Part shown: positions 49,031 through 59,039 of the stretch, piece after piece | Numbering within the stretch: the first letter of the stretch is position 1 | Layout: the number at the start of each line of letters is the position of its first letter | Assembly (NCBI GenBank): GCA_905221605.1 | Contig: CAJNDS010002122.1 | Span: 282,501 to 344,500 of the forward strand | Reading direction: 5' to 3' | Length of the DNA stretch: 62,000 bases | Source of the DNA: Symbiodinium natans | Taxonomy: Eukaryota > Sar > Dinophyceae > Suessiales > Symbiodiniaceae | Translations under genes and position numbers: made by a program | The notes under the pieces: model-generated | Database searches by the model: none | What the model was told of the DNA's origin: nothing | Seen by the model: only the letters and a program-made list of their open reading frames with translations

Positions 49031-50842
49031 CTAACGGTTCTGCCTTGGACCCCTTAGGGGGTCGCCGCAGGCACCAAGGCAAAGCAAAGCATCGGCACGT
49101 CTTTCCAAGAATGTCTGAGAAACTTTGAGGCCTAAACCCCTAAACCTTGAACCCCTGAACTCCCAAACCCCGAAACCCCGAAACCCGCAAAGCCTCAAAG
49201 CCCTAAACCCCCCAAACCCCCCAAACCCCCAAGCCCCTTAAACCCCTAACCCCCTAAACCCCTGAACCCTAAACCCCTAAACCCCCAAACCCCTAACCCT
49301 CCAAACCGTAAACCCCTACAACCCTGAACGGGCCTAAACCCTCAAAGGCGTTAAACCCTATCGGCCCTCACCCCTAAAAGGCCCTAAACCCTAAAAGGCC
49401 CTAAGCCCCTAAAACCTAAGACCCTACAAGGCCCGAAACCCTAAACCCTATACCCGAAACCCTAAACCCCTAGACCCTAAACCCTAAAGGCCCCAAAACC
49501 CCTAAACCCTAAACCCTTAAACCCTTCATCCCTCAACCCCGAACCCCCACACCCTAAACCCTAAACCCCGCAACCATAAACACCTTGAACCCTTTAAACC
49601 CAAAACCCCTAACCCTCAATCCTAAACCGTAAACCCCAAGCCCTAAGCCCTAAACCCTAAACCCTAAACCCTAAACCCTAAACCCCTAAACCCCTAAACC
49701 ACTAAACGCAGTTTGTCACCTCAGTGCGCAGCTCAACCAGCGTCCCTCCGAAGGAAACAGAGAGCTTCAGGCCTCGTTTAGGGTTTAGGGGTTTAGGGTT
49801 TAGGGTTTGGGGTTTGGGGTTTAGGGTTCAGGGTTCAGGGTTCAGGGTTGAGCGTTTTGGGTTTAGGGTTTAGGGGTTTAGGGGGGGTACCATTCGGAAG
49901 TGAGATACCCAGAAAGATTTCTGAAAGTAGTGTGTTGGAAGTCCCTCGTCCCAACGCCGAACTGCAAATGAAGCACCCTTTGTGACCTGGATGTAGGGTT
50001 TGAGGGAACAGAAGCTCAAGGCTTAGGGCAAGAGAGTTGAGCGTAGCACTATGTGTACTCCTAAACCCAAGAGCTGGGTTTTGGTTTGAGGGTTTAGGGT
50101 TTAGCCCTAAACCCTAAACCCTAAACCCTAAACCCAGTATCTTCAGTCAAGGGTTCCTGGCTCCCAATAATCTGGACCCCTTCTCGTCCCGTAGGTGAGC
50201 CTTAGATAAGGTCCCCAGACCCTCCGAAAAGGGTTCAGGGTTTAGGGTTTAGGGCTACTTGGAAGCTCTTGTGACCTAGCAAGCAGGGTTAGTAAGGTGG
50301 GTTATGGGGATTGTTAGAGGGTTTCTAGGGGATACTAAGTAGACTTGCTAAATCAAAAGGAGCTTCTAAGCACGGGCCCAATCTCAGGGTAGTTTCATGG
50401 TCCCTAAGTATGGGCCCTTTAACAGGGGGTTCCTTTTTATACCCCATATATACCCCTTATATACCCTATAAAACTCCAGGGCCCATGCTTCAGAAAACTT
50501 TGAAGAAGGCAAAGGACCCAAATTGAGGGACCAACTACCCTTAGACAAGGCGGTGCGCCGATTTTCTGCCCTAAGCCCTAGACCCTAAACCCTAAACCCT
50601 GACCCTAAACCCACTTTTCTGCCCTAGTCCCTGAGGTTTTTGGTGGGTTCAAAGCTGAGACGTCAGCCAAACTTCGAAACCGGTCGCTGGAGATCTTCCG
50701 GTCGAGGCCTCATGTTGAAAGAGTGATTGAGGGGTTTAGGGTTTAGGGTTTAGGGTTTAGGGTTTAGGGTTTAGGGTTTAGGGTTTAGGGCTACGTGTGC
50801 CTCTGAAGGCGTAGCTGGAACCGGTCTTCGGGCCCATTCGCG
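49031..50842 (-). CDS. C-terminal four exons of a hypothetical gene
   Basis: Minus-strand exons 50842-50801 (REWARRPVPATPSE), 50708-50673 (ASTGRSPATGFE), 49764-49720 (LSVSFGGTLVELRTE, AG|GTGACA donor) and 49114-49031 (TFLERRADALLCLGACG, stop TAG) are all phase 0 and total 207 nt. Donors are AG|GC, GAA|GT and GAG|GT. The long intron 49765-50672 contains a family 3 element and telomere-type arrays. Below 49031 another minus frame ends EAVDFKKKWSKKA and could be an alternative 3-prime end only if a 20-nt intron existed, which I doubt. No family recognised. Confidence 0.5.
49135..49700. repeat. Heavily degraded CCCTAAA-type region
   Basis: Variable units (CCCCTAAA, CCCCAAA, CCCGAAA, GGCCCTAAACCC) with no long homogeneous run, lying in an intron of the 49031-50842 model. 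Confidence 0.85.
50256..50523. mobile_element. MITE-like element, family 3
   Basis: Fullest copy of the family also present at 8507-8715; left end CTACTTGGAAGCTCTTGTGA, right part GGGCCCATGCTTCAGAAAAC. No coding capacity. Confidence 0.65.
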
Positions 50843-50874
50843 CTGCGCTTGATTCACATGGAGGTTTCCGAAAA

Positions 50875-50965
50875 GGGGGGGGGGGGTGTTACCCTTTTTG
50901 GGGGGGCTTCCTGTAGTGCGGATGTTTGCTATTTTTTTTTTTTTTGGGGGGGGGGGGGGGGGGGG
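50875..50965. repeat. Cluster of G and T homopolymers
   Basis: G runs of about 11 and 20 and a T run of about 14 within 90 bp. Confidence 0.95.
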
Positions 50966-51047
50966 ATATTTTGGGAGACCCCGGTTTTTGGGAAATACCC
51001 ATGTAGAGCCTTACCGGCCATAGGCACCATGAGGTTTTCAGGTTGAT

Positions 51048-51151
51048 GATGTTCCCCCTTATACTAACAGTCCTTAATGGGGACTATAGTCGGGGGGTAC
51101 CATTCTCCCTATTAATAGTTCAGGACTGCTAGTATAAGGGGGGCACATCCC
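51048..51151. mobile_element. MITE-like element, family 2
   Basis: Ends GATGTTCCCCCTTATACTAA and TAGTATAAGGGGGGCACATC, inner TCCTTAA/TTCAGGA arms. Confidence 0.8.
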
Positions 51152-51348
51152 AAGTTTCAGGTTTCGTCGTAGCGTCAGCTTGATGGATTGGCCGGCTTCG
51201 GTTCGGTTCGCTTGAAGTACTGAGCATATGTGGCGATGCCCCAGGCCTGGTCACAGGCTTTGTCCTTCAGGGCTTAAAGTTTAGAGCTAAACCCCAATAA
51301 AACCCGAAACCAAGGTTTACAGGGCTTTGCGGGGTTCCGGGTAGCCGG

Positions 51349-51530
51349 TCATGCCAGTGAAAGGTCAACGTCCTGCCGCGGATGGATTTCAAGCAGCGCC
51401 TGCAAGCTCCCGTTGAGCACTCCACTGCGCTCGCAGACCCCAGGACCCGCAGCCCCTAAACAATGAACCCTAAACCCTAAACCCTAAACCCTAAACCCGA
51501 AACCCACCAGCGAGAGCAGGGGCGGCTGGG
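51349..51530 (-). CDS. Terminal exon of a hypothetical gene, with a small upstream exon
   Basis: Minus-strand exon 51424-51349 (acceptor GAGCGCAG) encodes GVLNGSLQALLEIHPRQDVD then LSLA and stop TGA. A 23-nt exon 51530-51508 joins in phase through donor TG|GTGGGT. The terminal exon is convincing; the small exon is tentative. No family recognised. Confidence 0.45.
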
Positions 51531-51799
51531 CTTACGCGTGAGGTGTTCAGGGTTGGTCAGAGAGGGGGGTTCTCAATCTCAAGTTTCCAGAGAATCGATT
51601 TAGGGTTTAGGGTTTAGGGTTTAGGGTTTAGGGTTTAGGGTTTTCCGGTCATGCTCCTTGAATTACGAGTGTTGGGCTCACGGAGTCACGGGGAGCTTTA
51701 TCTATAGGGTACCTTCGATCACTTCCAACGGGGGCGTAGGGTTTGGGGCTTAGGGTTTAGGGCTTAGGGTTGAGGGTTTAGGGTTTAGGGTTTGCAAAA

Positions 51800-53080
51800 A
51801 CCTAAACACCTGAACGCCCGCCACAAATCCCTAAATCCTCAAACTCCAACGCGCTAAACCCTAAGCCCTATAGACCCTAAACCCTACGCCGTGAACCGAA
51901 CACCCCAAAGCCTGTAAATCCCTTTGAAGGGAGTTCCGGTTCAGGGTTGGTTGTGGGCATCCATTACGGGTGCAGGACACAGTCTCGGCAGATGTCTGTT
52001 CTTGGGCCCGAAAAACCCTAAACCCTGAGTCCCCAACACGCTTGAGCCCTATGTAAGGTATTCAATGTGAGTTTTTTCTGAGGTTTTATAGGGTTTAAGG
52101 TTCAGGGTTTAGGGTGAAGGGTTGAGGGTTTAGGGTTAATGGCTTGAGACACCTGGTTCCCCAAAACCTGCCCCGAGTTGTTGCTTTGAGTGGGGCGTCC
52201 AAGGGAACCGAGCTAAACCCAACAAAGCCCTAAACAACCCCTAAACCCTAAACCCCATAGAGCCCTGAACACAACAACTCTAAAGCCTCCCAGGGCTTCG
52301 ATGGTTTCAGAGGAGACTTTCATAGGCAAAGAGTGGGTAAGGTCCGACCCCCGCTTACCCTCCACCAGAGACCCTATACCCTAAACCCTCAACCCTAAAC
52401 CCTCAACCCTCAACCCTACACCCTAAACCCCATGCCCTAAACCCTAAACTCAACTCTCTATGCTTCGTTCAAGCCAGAGAAAGAGAGACCAGGGTGGGTG
52501 AAGCTTTGGAGGTTCAAGGCCTTTAGCGTTTAGGGTCTCGGGTTAAGTTTAGGGCGTCAGGGGCTTGAGGGTTTAGGGTTGAGGGTTGCTCCTAAGCCCA
52601 AGAGGGTTTAGGGTTGAGGGTTGCTCCTAAGCCCAAAAGGGTTGAGGGTTTAGGGTCTAGCGTGCGGGATTCTGTGGTTGATCTGCAGTTTGGGACTAAA
52701 CCCCTAAAAGGCCTGAATATGTTTGGGTGTCGGGTGTAGGGTTTAGGGTTTAGGGCTTAGGGCTTTGCACGAGTCTCCCGACATTTCGTCACTAGTCTTT
52801 TCCCCGCCTGGTGATTGCACGCGGCACGGGCGGTCGATAAATCAAGCGCAACTCAGGGCACGCCAGCTACTAAACTTGTAAACCGTGCAAGTAACCTCTA
52901 AGCCCTAGGCCTAAACTCCAAACTCTAAACCCCAAGCCCTGAAAGCCAACAAAGTGGTGCTTGGGGGGGGGGGGGGGGCAGCAAGTCTTGAACCATAAGC
53001 CGCGAACATCCAAAACCAGAAGCCGTTAAACCCTAAACCCTCAGCCCTAAAATCCTAAACCCTAAACCCTAAACAACCCG
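51800..53080. other. Spacer with short arrays; ambiguous exon near 52.3 kb
   Basis: Mixed telomere-type units, a 37 bp tandem duplication at 52583-52657 (GGGTTGAGGGTTGCTCCTAA plus GCCCAA), and a G run at 52963-52978. Around 52292-52375 both strands carry splice-like signals: GTAAGG on plus and GTAAGC on minus face each other across 20 bp. Minus reading gives SSETIEALG, plus gives MVSEETFIGKEW. Confidence 0.4.
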
Positions 53081-53083
53081 TCA

Positions 53084-54019
53084 TCATCGAGAATGAGCGA
53101 TTACAGGATGCTCGTCCCTCGCATCCTCCAGCTTGTTGCTAAGGTAGACCTCTGCTCCCAGGGTTTAGGGCTTAGGGTTAAAGGGTTTTAGGGTTGAGGC
53201 TTAATATCCCGGGGCTTAGGGCTTAGAGTTAAACGGTTTTAGGGTTTTAGGGGAGAGTAAATTTTTGGACCATACAAGGAACCTTCAGGTGTTAATGGCG
53301 GAGCCGCCCCTGCCTGCAACCATGGGGTTTAGGGTTTAGGGTTTAGGGTTTAGGGTTTAGGGTTTAGGGTTTAGGGTTTAGGGTTTAGGGTGGAGGGTCT
53401 GTAAATGAAGTGAGCAGTAGTGAGTGATGAGGCGTGAAGGGGGTTGTGTGCTCAATCCTGAAGCCCACCTTAAACCACAAAAACCTAAAGCCCTCAACCC
53501 CAAAACCGTAACTTCCAAACCCTAAAACCCCAAAGCCCTCCACCCTATAACCTACAACCCCGAACACCTAAGGCCTCAAATCCTAAACGCGAGAGAACGA
53601 AAACCTAGTTAAGACCCTAAAGAGCTTAATTCCTTGAACAACCTTGAAAAAACAAGGCCCTAAGCCCTAAACCGCACACTGAATCCTTTTTGGGACTTCT
53701 AGGCCACGCAGTAACCTAGCACTAAAAAAGGGTACCCTTGATGTGTTCAAAAGCGGCTTATCAGAGAACCTGCCCCCAAAAGAGATACTGAAACCCACTC
53801 TGGGTCCTAACCGAACCCGAAAACCCTAACCTTGGCCCAGCGGCGACGTAGAGGGTCTGCAGAAGCGAGACGACTTCGTTGGGCAGAAGGTCGGGGCGGA
53901 AGTTCTGCGCCTTCTTTTTGTTTGGGGTTTAGGGTTTGGGGTTTAGGGTTTAGGGTTCAGGGTCCGCCGACCCTGGGCGGCGTGTTGGATGGTTCTGGGG
54001 AGCGAACCCTCCCCGTCTC
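53084..54019 (-). CDS. C-terminal three exons of a hypothetical gene
   Basis: Minus-strand exons 54019-53972 (ETGRVRSPEPSNTPPR), 53913-53831 (KAQNFRPDLLPNEVVSLLQT) and 53138-53084 (NKLEDARDEHPVIAHSR, stop TGA) join in phase and total 186 nt. The middle exon ends in AG|GTTAGGG. The PDLLPNEVVSLLQT segment resembles a helix of organellar RNA-binding helical repeat proteins (OPR/RAP type), which is only a weak resemblance. Confidence 0.5.
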
Positions 54020-54159
54020 CTTCCTCAAAACCTCAAAGCCTAAACCCTAAAAAACCTTTAGACCGTAAACCTGTTTATGGTCCTAGGCCTTTGAGTTCTG
54101 AACGGCTTCAAGCGCCCTAAACACTAAACCTTTCTTCTTTCCCAGATATTTAAACCTTG

Positions 54160-54330
54160 AACAACTTGAGGGCAATACGAAAAACTAGTAGGCATACCTT
54201 AAAACTCATCGAGCATTACACAAGAATTGGCCAGCCTGACCCAAAATTAGTAGGCATTGCCCATAAATTTCCAGGCATTACCCAAAAATGGTGGGCATTA
54301 CCCAAAAATCACCTGGCATTGCCTTGGCCC
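54160..54330. repeat. GGCATTACCCAAAAAT short tandem repeats
   Basis: About six diverged copies of AGGCATTACC(C)AAAAAT, spaced 20-30 bp. This motif occurs nowhere else in the window. Confidence 0.85.
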
Positions 54331-54990
54331 TGCCCTTTTAGGGTTTAAGGCCTATAGGGCTTTCGGGTGGACTCAATGATGCATGATGCCTAAAATCAGG
54401 CATTGGTCAGACACGTTGGTTCATTAGATTTTGTGTCCTTTGCATTCTCCATCCTGTGAGACAACGACCCTGGAATCACACACCTGAGGAGATGTCTTGC
54501 AAGTTGGCAGGAGACCCTTCAACCAAAGAACAACAACAAGGGCCGCTTTTTTTGTGCCAAAACACGAAAAGCAGCAGTCACTTGAATGGGCCATGACTGT
54601 GCAATATAGCTTGCGAGGGGTAAACCCACTGAAGTCAGTACAGCTCCACGTGCTTCCAGGTCTGCTGTGCCGGGAGTCCAGCTGCCGTAAACGACATGCC
54701 GTGTCCAGCTCCAGGCAGTTGCCAGTCGTGTGCCAAAACAGCTTCCTCCAGAGCACATCCCGATCACTTGTACTTGCAGAGAACCCCCTTGCTCCTCTCA
54801 GTGAGGTCAGGAGCAGAAGAAATGAGGTAAGCAGGTCTCCTTTCTTGAGGCAGTTCCGTGCAGTCATATGCTACAAGCAGCAAAATCAGCACCCGGTGGC
54901 AAGGCGCGGTCATGCGCCGGAGCATCTCTGCTTCGTCGCCGTCAGGCAAGCGTCTGTGAGGCTGCGGGTCTCCCGTGCCTAACCCTAAAC
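54331..54990. other. Repeat-free island with strand-ambiguous coding potential
   Basis: The longest stretch without telomere-type units. On the plus strand a 161-codon frame ends at 54982 and holds exon-like signals (CTTGCAG acceptor, GAG|GTAAGC donor near 54830). On the minus strand a frame beginning MLRRMTAPCHRVLILLLVAY looks like a signal peptide (ATG at about 54925), and another of 147 codons runs to 54424. None resembles a family I know. It may be an intergenic region or a small gene. Confidence 0.35.
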
Positions 54991-54994
54991 CCTA

Positions 54995-55108
54995 TACTAC
55001 TACTAGCTTAAGGACCCCGAAGAAAATAAAAATATTCTTCCTCATTAAGAGCAATATAGGCATTATTATGTTTTGTTGTTTTGGGGTTCTTAAGCAAATA
55101 GTAGTATA
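54995..55108. mobile_element. MITE-like element, family 6
   Basis: Ends ACTACTACTAGCTTAAGGAC and GGTTCTTAAGCAAATAGTAG; centre AT-rich. Homologous to 33332-33464. Confidence 0.75.
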
Positions 55109-55156
55109 GCTTTAAAACCCCAAACCCTATCTCCCAAAATCAGCAGCGGAAGAAGC

Positions 55157-58100
55157 TCAGGTCTCGGCGGACCATCCGTCATAGGCGTAGTCGTAGTCTT
55201 CCGGATCCAGGACCTCGCCTCACTATGGGGCTCAGGGCATAGGGCGTATAGGGTTTGTTGGGTCTAAGACGTAGGGCTTAGGATTATGAGATTCAAAGTT
55301 TAGGGCCTTTTGGGTTAAGACCCAATCGCCCCCGCATCCTAAAGCCCACACACCCAGGACCCGAAACGCTCAGGGTTTAGGGTTGAGGGTTGAGGGTTTT
55401 GGGGTTTATACAGGGTTTAGGGGTCAGGCTTAAACACACTAAGTCCGAAACCCTATACCTTAGAAACCCTAAACCCTAAACCCTAAACCCTAAACCCTAA
55501 ACCCTAAACCCTAAACCCGAAACCCTATACCTAAGAACCCTAAAGCCCAGAAGACCTCTCCAGAGAGGCTATGAACTCTGAATACCGACGTGCTCAGTCT
55601 GGAAGGGTTTAGGGTTTAGGGTTTAGGGTTTAGGGTTTAGGGTTTAGGGTTTAGGGTTTAGGATTTAGGGTTTAGGGTTTAGGGTTTAGGGTTTAGGGTT
55701 TAGGGTTTAGGGTTTAGGGTTTAGGGTTTAGGGTATAGGGTATAGGGTATAGGGTTCAGGGCTTTTAAGGTTGAGGGTTTGGGGTTTACGGGGTTTGGGG
55801 TTTAGGGAAACCCTGTAAAGTAGGGAGCCTGGGAGGATCGGGACACTTATCAAGGGGTTAAGGCTCGTACCCCTAAGCTTGTACCCCTAAAGGTTTCGTT
55901 AAAGTATATCCCCATATGCCCTTACAGTATCTTCAAAAAGGGCCCCCAAACCCAAGGGTACAACCTTAGGGCCTTAGGGGTCCAAGGCGAAATCCCATCA
56001 AAGTCGTGAGACTGTACAAAGTAGAGTTCTAAGTTATATGTATTTCAGACCCAGGTACCGCAATTTAACCCTAAACCCTGACCCCCAAGCCCTAAACCGT
56101 GGACCCTAAACAATAATCCCGAAAGCGAAAAGCCCCCAAACCTCTCTTCAGCCTTGTTGCTCGAAGTCCGAAGGCGCTGAATCAGGGCGATCAGCACGCC
56201 ACCTTTGAAAGGTCTATGGCTGGGGGACTTGGGGTTTTAGGGTTTAGGTTTTTGTGTTTTGGGGTTGAAGAATCAGGCTTTAAAGGGCTTGGAGCACTTA
56301 AGTTCTAGGGCTGCAAAGCCACCCGACAGCCCTCGACCCGGAAGAAAAAAAAAACATGCCCGAAACTCTAGGGAACCAAAGGAGACCTCGAAGCTGCACC
56401 CTGAAACCCTGAAACCCTGAAACCCTGAAACCCTGAAACCCTGAAACCCTGAAACCCTGAAACCCTGAAACCCTGAACCCTAAACCCTAAACCCTAAACC
56501 CTATACCCTCAACCCTAAACCCTAAACCCTAAACCCTAAACCCTAAACCCTGTAAATCCTTGCCCCCCGAGTGGCTTGGCGACTCCACCACGGCGTGCCA
56601 CGTCGGACCCTGCAAAGGGCACGTGAAGTGGCTGAAGGTGCAAGCATATAGAGATAAGGGTTTAGGGTTTAGGGTACCCCCTATTTCGGGGGGCTGAATA
56701 CTCTAGCCCAAAAAAAGGTTTAACCTTTTGCATATAGGCGGCTTCTATGGAACCGAAAAGGTTAAAGGTTACCTACCCAGTCCCTTAGCCTGCAGGTTTC
56801 AGGCCGTTTCAGATTCAGGGGTGTGAGGCTGTGAAGGCTTCAGGTTTTTGGGGCGCTATCGCTTCCGGCTTAGGTGAGTTGTAGTGTAAAGGAATCAGTG
56901 CCTAGCTCAGGGCTTACAATGTTTAGGGTTTCCCGGGTGGTTTCGAACCGTTGCGGTATCCTGCAATGCATGGTGTGTAGCCAAGACCCTGGACCCTTAA
57001 ACCCTGAAACCTAAAAAACCTATATGTCCCGTCCGCCAGGGAAAGAACAAATCCCTGCGTTCGTGGAAGAAGGGTTTTGGGGTTTCGGGTGTAGGGTTTA
57101 GGCTTGCTTGCAATCATCACACATGCCCTTCTGCAGTGTGATCAATGGCCCCCCTAAAACCCTAAACCCTGAAAACCCTAAGTCCTAGCAAAGCCCAAAC
57201 CCATGGCTGGAGGAGCCTCCATTTTTCTGGCAGTCGCGACGAGTTCGCCTTCGGAGTCCTCCCCGGAAATCCTACTCTGCATCGACCCGGGGGGCGGCTT
57301 AATACCCCTTGAAGGAGAAGACCCTAAACCCAAAAGGGTTTAGGGTTTAGGATTTAGGGAATGGAATAGACCTAAATACCCCGAACCTTAAGCCTCTAGG
57401 GCTCATTCATGTCGGTTCTTGCGCAGATTGTCTTCACAACCGGGGCTCCCTGACTGGGCTTCCGGCATCCAGCCTCGGGCTCGCAAAAGACCCACCACCC
57501 CCCCCCCCCCTCCCCCCCAGGTCCTCAAGTGCTATAAGAAAACGGGCTTAGGGTTTGGGGTTTGGTCAGACCCAAGCCTTGTACACTTTTTGTAAGCCCG
57601 AAACCTCCAGGTTATTTCCGCCTTCTGGCCGTTCCAGGCGAGTCTTGAGCGTCGTGAGCTTAACAGTATATTGGTTTAGGGTTTAGTGTTGAGAACCACC
57701 ACAACAAACCCCTGAACCCTAAACCTTGAAGCCCATGAATAATTCAGGGTTCGCAGAGGGGGAGAGAGGCAGGGGTGAGTGACTCCTTTTAGCCAAGCCT
57801 TCCCTCAATCGTAGGGCAGTGAGCACTGAACCCCAAAACCACAGCAGACTCCTTCACCATCAGCTTGTAGTGGTAGTCGAAGATCTCCCGATTCCGGCGG
57901 TAGTACCCTCGTGTTGAAGTAAACCCAGTCTTTAGCATGGAGGGTTTCGGGCTTCGAGATTAGGGACACCCATACACTCACCAATAATTGAACAGAACCT
58001 TAATCATTTAGGTTTAGGGTCTCGGGCTGACTACAGCCTAGTTACTAGTAGGAGACGATGAACAACTAAAGCAAACTCGTGCCCTAAATCCTAAACCCTG

Positions 58101-58257
58101 AACCCTAAACCCCAAACCCTAAACCCCAACACGCCCAGCAGCCGACGTCCACAGAGTACCTTGCCTTGCCCCCTGAGCACAGCCGCATTTCGACGTGGTC
58201 AGGCGAGAAGATGTACGAGTGCCGCCAGGCTTCGAGCGCCATGGCCCTACCAGGCCT
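55157..58257 (-). CDS. Eight-exon hypothetical gene, probably complete
   Basis: Minus-strand exons 58257-58131, 57907-57840, 57658-57605, 57479-57405, 57276-57201, 56202-56142, 55598-55556 and 55213-55157 join in phase at all seven junctions. From the ATG at 58242 they give 546 nt, 181 residues plus stop. Segments: MALEAWRHSYIFSPDHVEMR, YYRRNREIFDYHYKLMVKES, LTTLKTRLERPEGGNN, GEDSEGELVATARKMEAPP, VLIALIQRLRTSSNKAEE and the acidic C-terminus LDPEDYDYAYDGWSAET. Donors include AG|GTTTCGG, GTG|GTTTTGG, AG|GTTTGG and GAG|GTC; one may be GA (57405). The AG before 58257 could be the spliced-leader acceptor with a 15-nt 5-prime UTR, which is inference. The ATG region is duplicated at 58402-58454. No family recognised; an exon at 56568-56633 on the opposite strand was set aside. 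Confidence 0.65.
55600..55755. repeat. TTTAGGG telomere-type array
   Basis: About 20 units with three TATAGGG variants at the right end. It directly abuts the exon 55598-55556 of the gene model. Confidence 0.95.
55858..55995. mobile_element. MITE-like element, family 5
   Basis: Imperfect inverted repeat: CTTGTACCCCTAAAGG at the left and GGGTACAACCTTAGGGCC at the right. Copies at 6246-6415 and 58797-59005 each have telomere-type repeats inside. Confidence 0.6.
56396..56545. repeat. ACCCTGAA octamer array passing into CCCTAAA
   Basis: About nine consecutive octamers CCCTGAAA, then canonical CCCTAAA heptamers. An octamer rather than heptamer register inside a telomere-type array. Confidence 0.95.
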
Positions 58258-58454
58258 CTGGAGATCCTCGTGGGCTTAGGGTTTGGGGTTTGGGGTTTGG
58301 GGTTTGGGGTTTGGGGTTTAGGGTTTAGGGTTTAGGGTTTCGGGTTTGGGGTTTGGGGTTTGGGGTTTAGGGTTTCGGGTTTAGGGTTTAAGGTTTAGGG
58401 TCGCCAGGCTTCGAAAGCCATGGCCCTACCAGGCGTCTGGGGATCCTCTCGTGG
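58223..58454. repeat. TTTGGGG/TTTAGGG array between 51-53 bp direct copies of an exon
   Basis: CGCCAGGCTTCGAGCGCCAT and onward (58223-58273) recurs at 58402-58454 with about six differences. Between them is an array of TTTGGGG and TTTAGGG units. The duplicated segment contains the acceptor and ATG of the 55157-58257 gene. Confidence 0.9.
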
Positions 58455-58796
58455 TTTTTTTTTGGGGCCTTTCTTGCGGGGTTTGCCTAAAGGCTGCTAT
58501 GTAGGACCTCCTTTGAGTAGTATAGCTAGAATCCCCTAAACCCCAAACCCTAATCTGGGCCCCCCTCCCAAAACAAAAGAAACAACTTCACTAGGGCCTG
58601 CAGGTAAGGTTGAAGGTTTAGGGCTTGACAGGTCTAGAGGTTTCAGGCTTTAGGGTTTAGGGGTTCCGCTGCACATGGAACAAATTTCGCACATGGTCCC
58701 TTTCATGAAATGTCAACCAAATTTCAAATGCATGTTACAGACAACTGCCTGTCTTACTTTGGAAATTACAGGGGAACGGTATGAAACCTGACACCC

Positions 58797-59005
58797 TCTT
58801 GGGGTTCTACCTTGGACCCTTGTGGTTGTACCCTTAGGTTTTGGGGCCCCGTTTGAAGGATCCCTAAAGAAATGTAAGGGGCACAGTAGGAGTACCCCTA
58901 AACCCTAAACCCTAAACCCTAAACCCTAAACCCTAAACCCTAAACCTACATCATTAAGGGAAAACCTTTAGTGGAACAAGCTTAGGGGTACGAGTCTTCA
59001 TCCCG
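58797..59005. mobile_element. MITE-like element, family 5, with internal CCCTAAA array
   Basis: Left arm with TTGTGGTTGTACCCTTAGGT, right arm with CTTAGGGGTACGAGTCTTCA; the middle is interrupted by CCCTAAA units at 58894-58944. Confidence 0.65.
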
Positions 59006-59039
59006 TGCCACCCTGCCCTTAACCCGAAACCCTTATGCC

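Noticed and set aside
49027-49046. A 20-nt GC-AG intron that would extend the 49031 exon to a Lys-rich C-terminus.
   Set aside because: Too short for spliceosomal removal in this setting; the in-frame TAG is a simpler end.
56568-56633. Plus-strand exon with WLGDSTTACHVGPCKGHVKW and AAG|GTGCAAG donor.
   Set aside because: It lies within an intron of the phase-consistent minus-strand gene 55157-58257; it may be a real antisense exon but has no partner.
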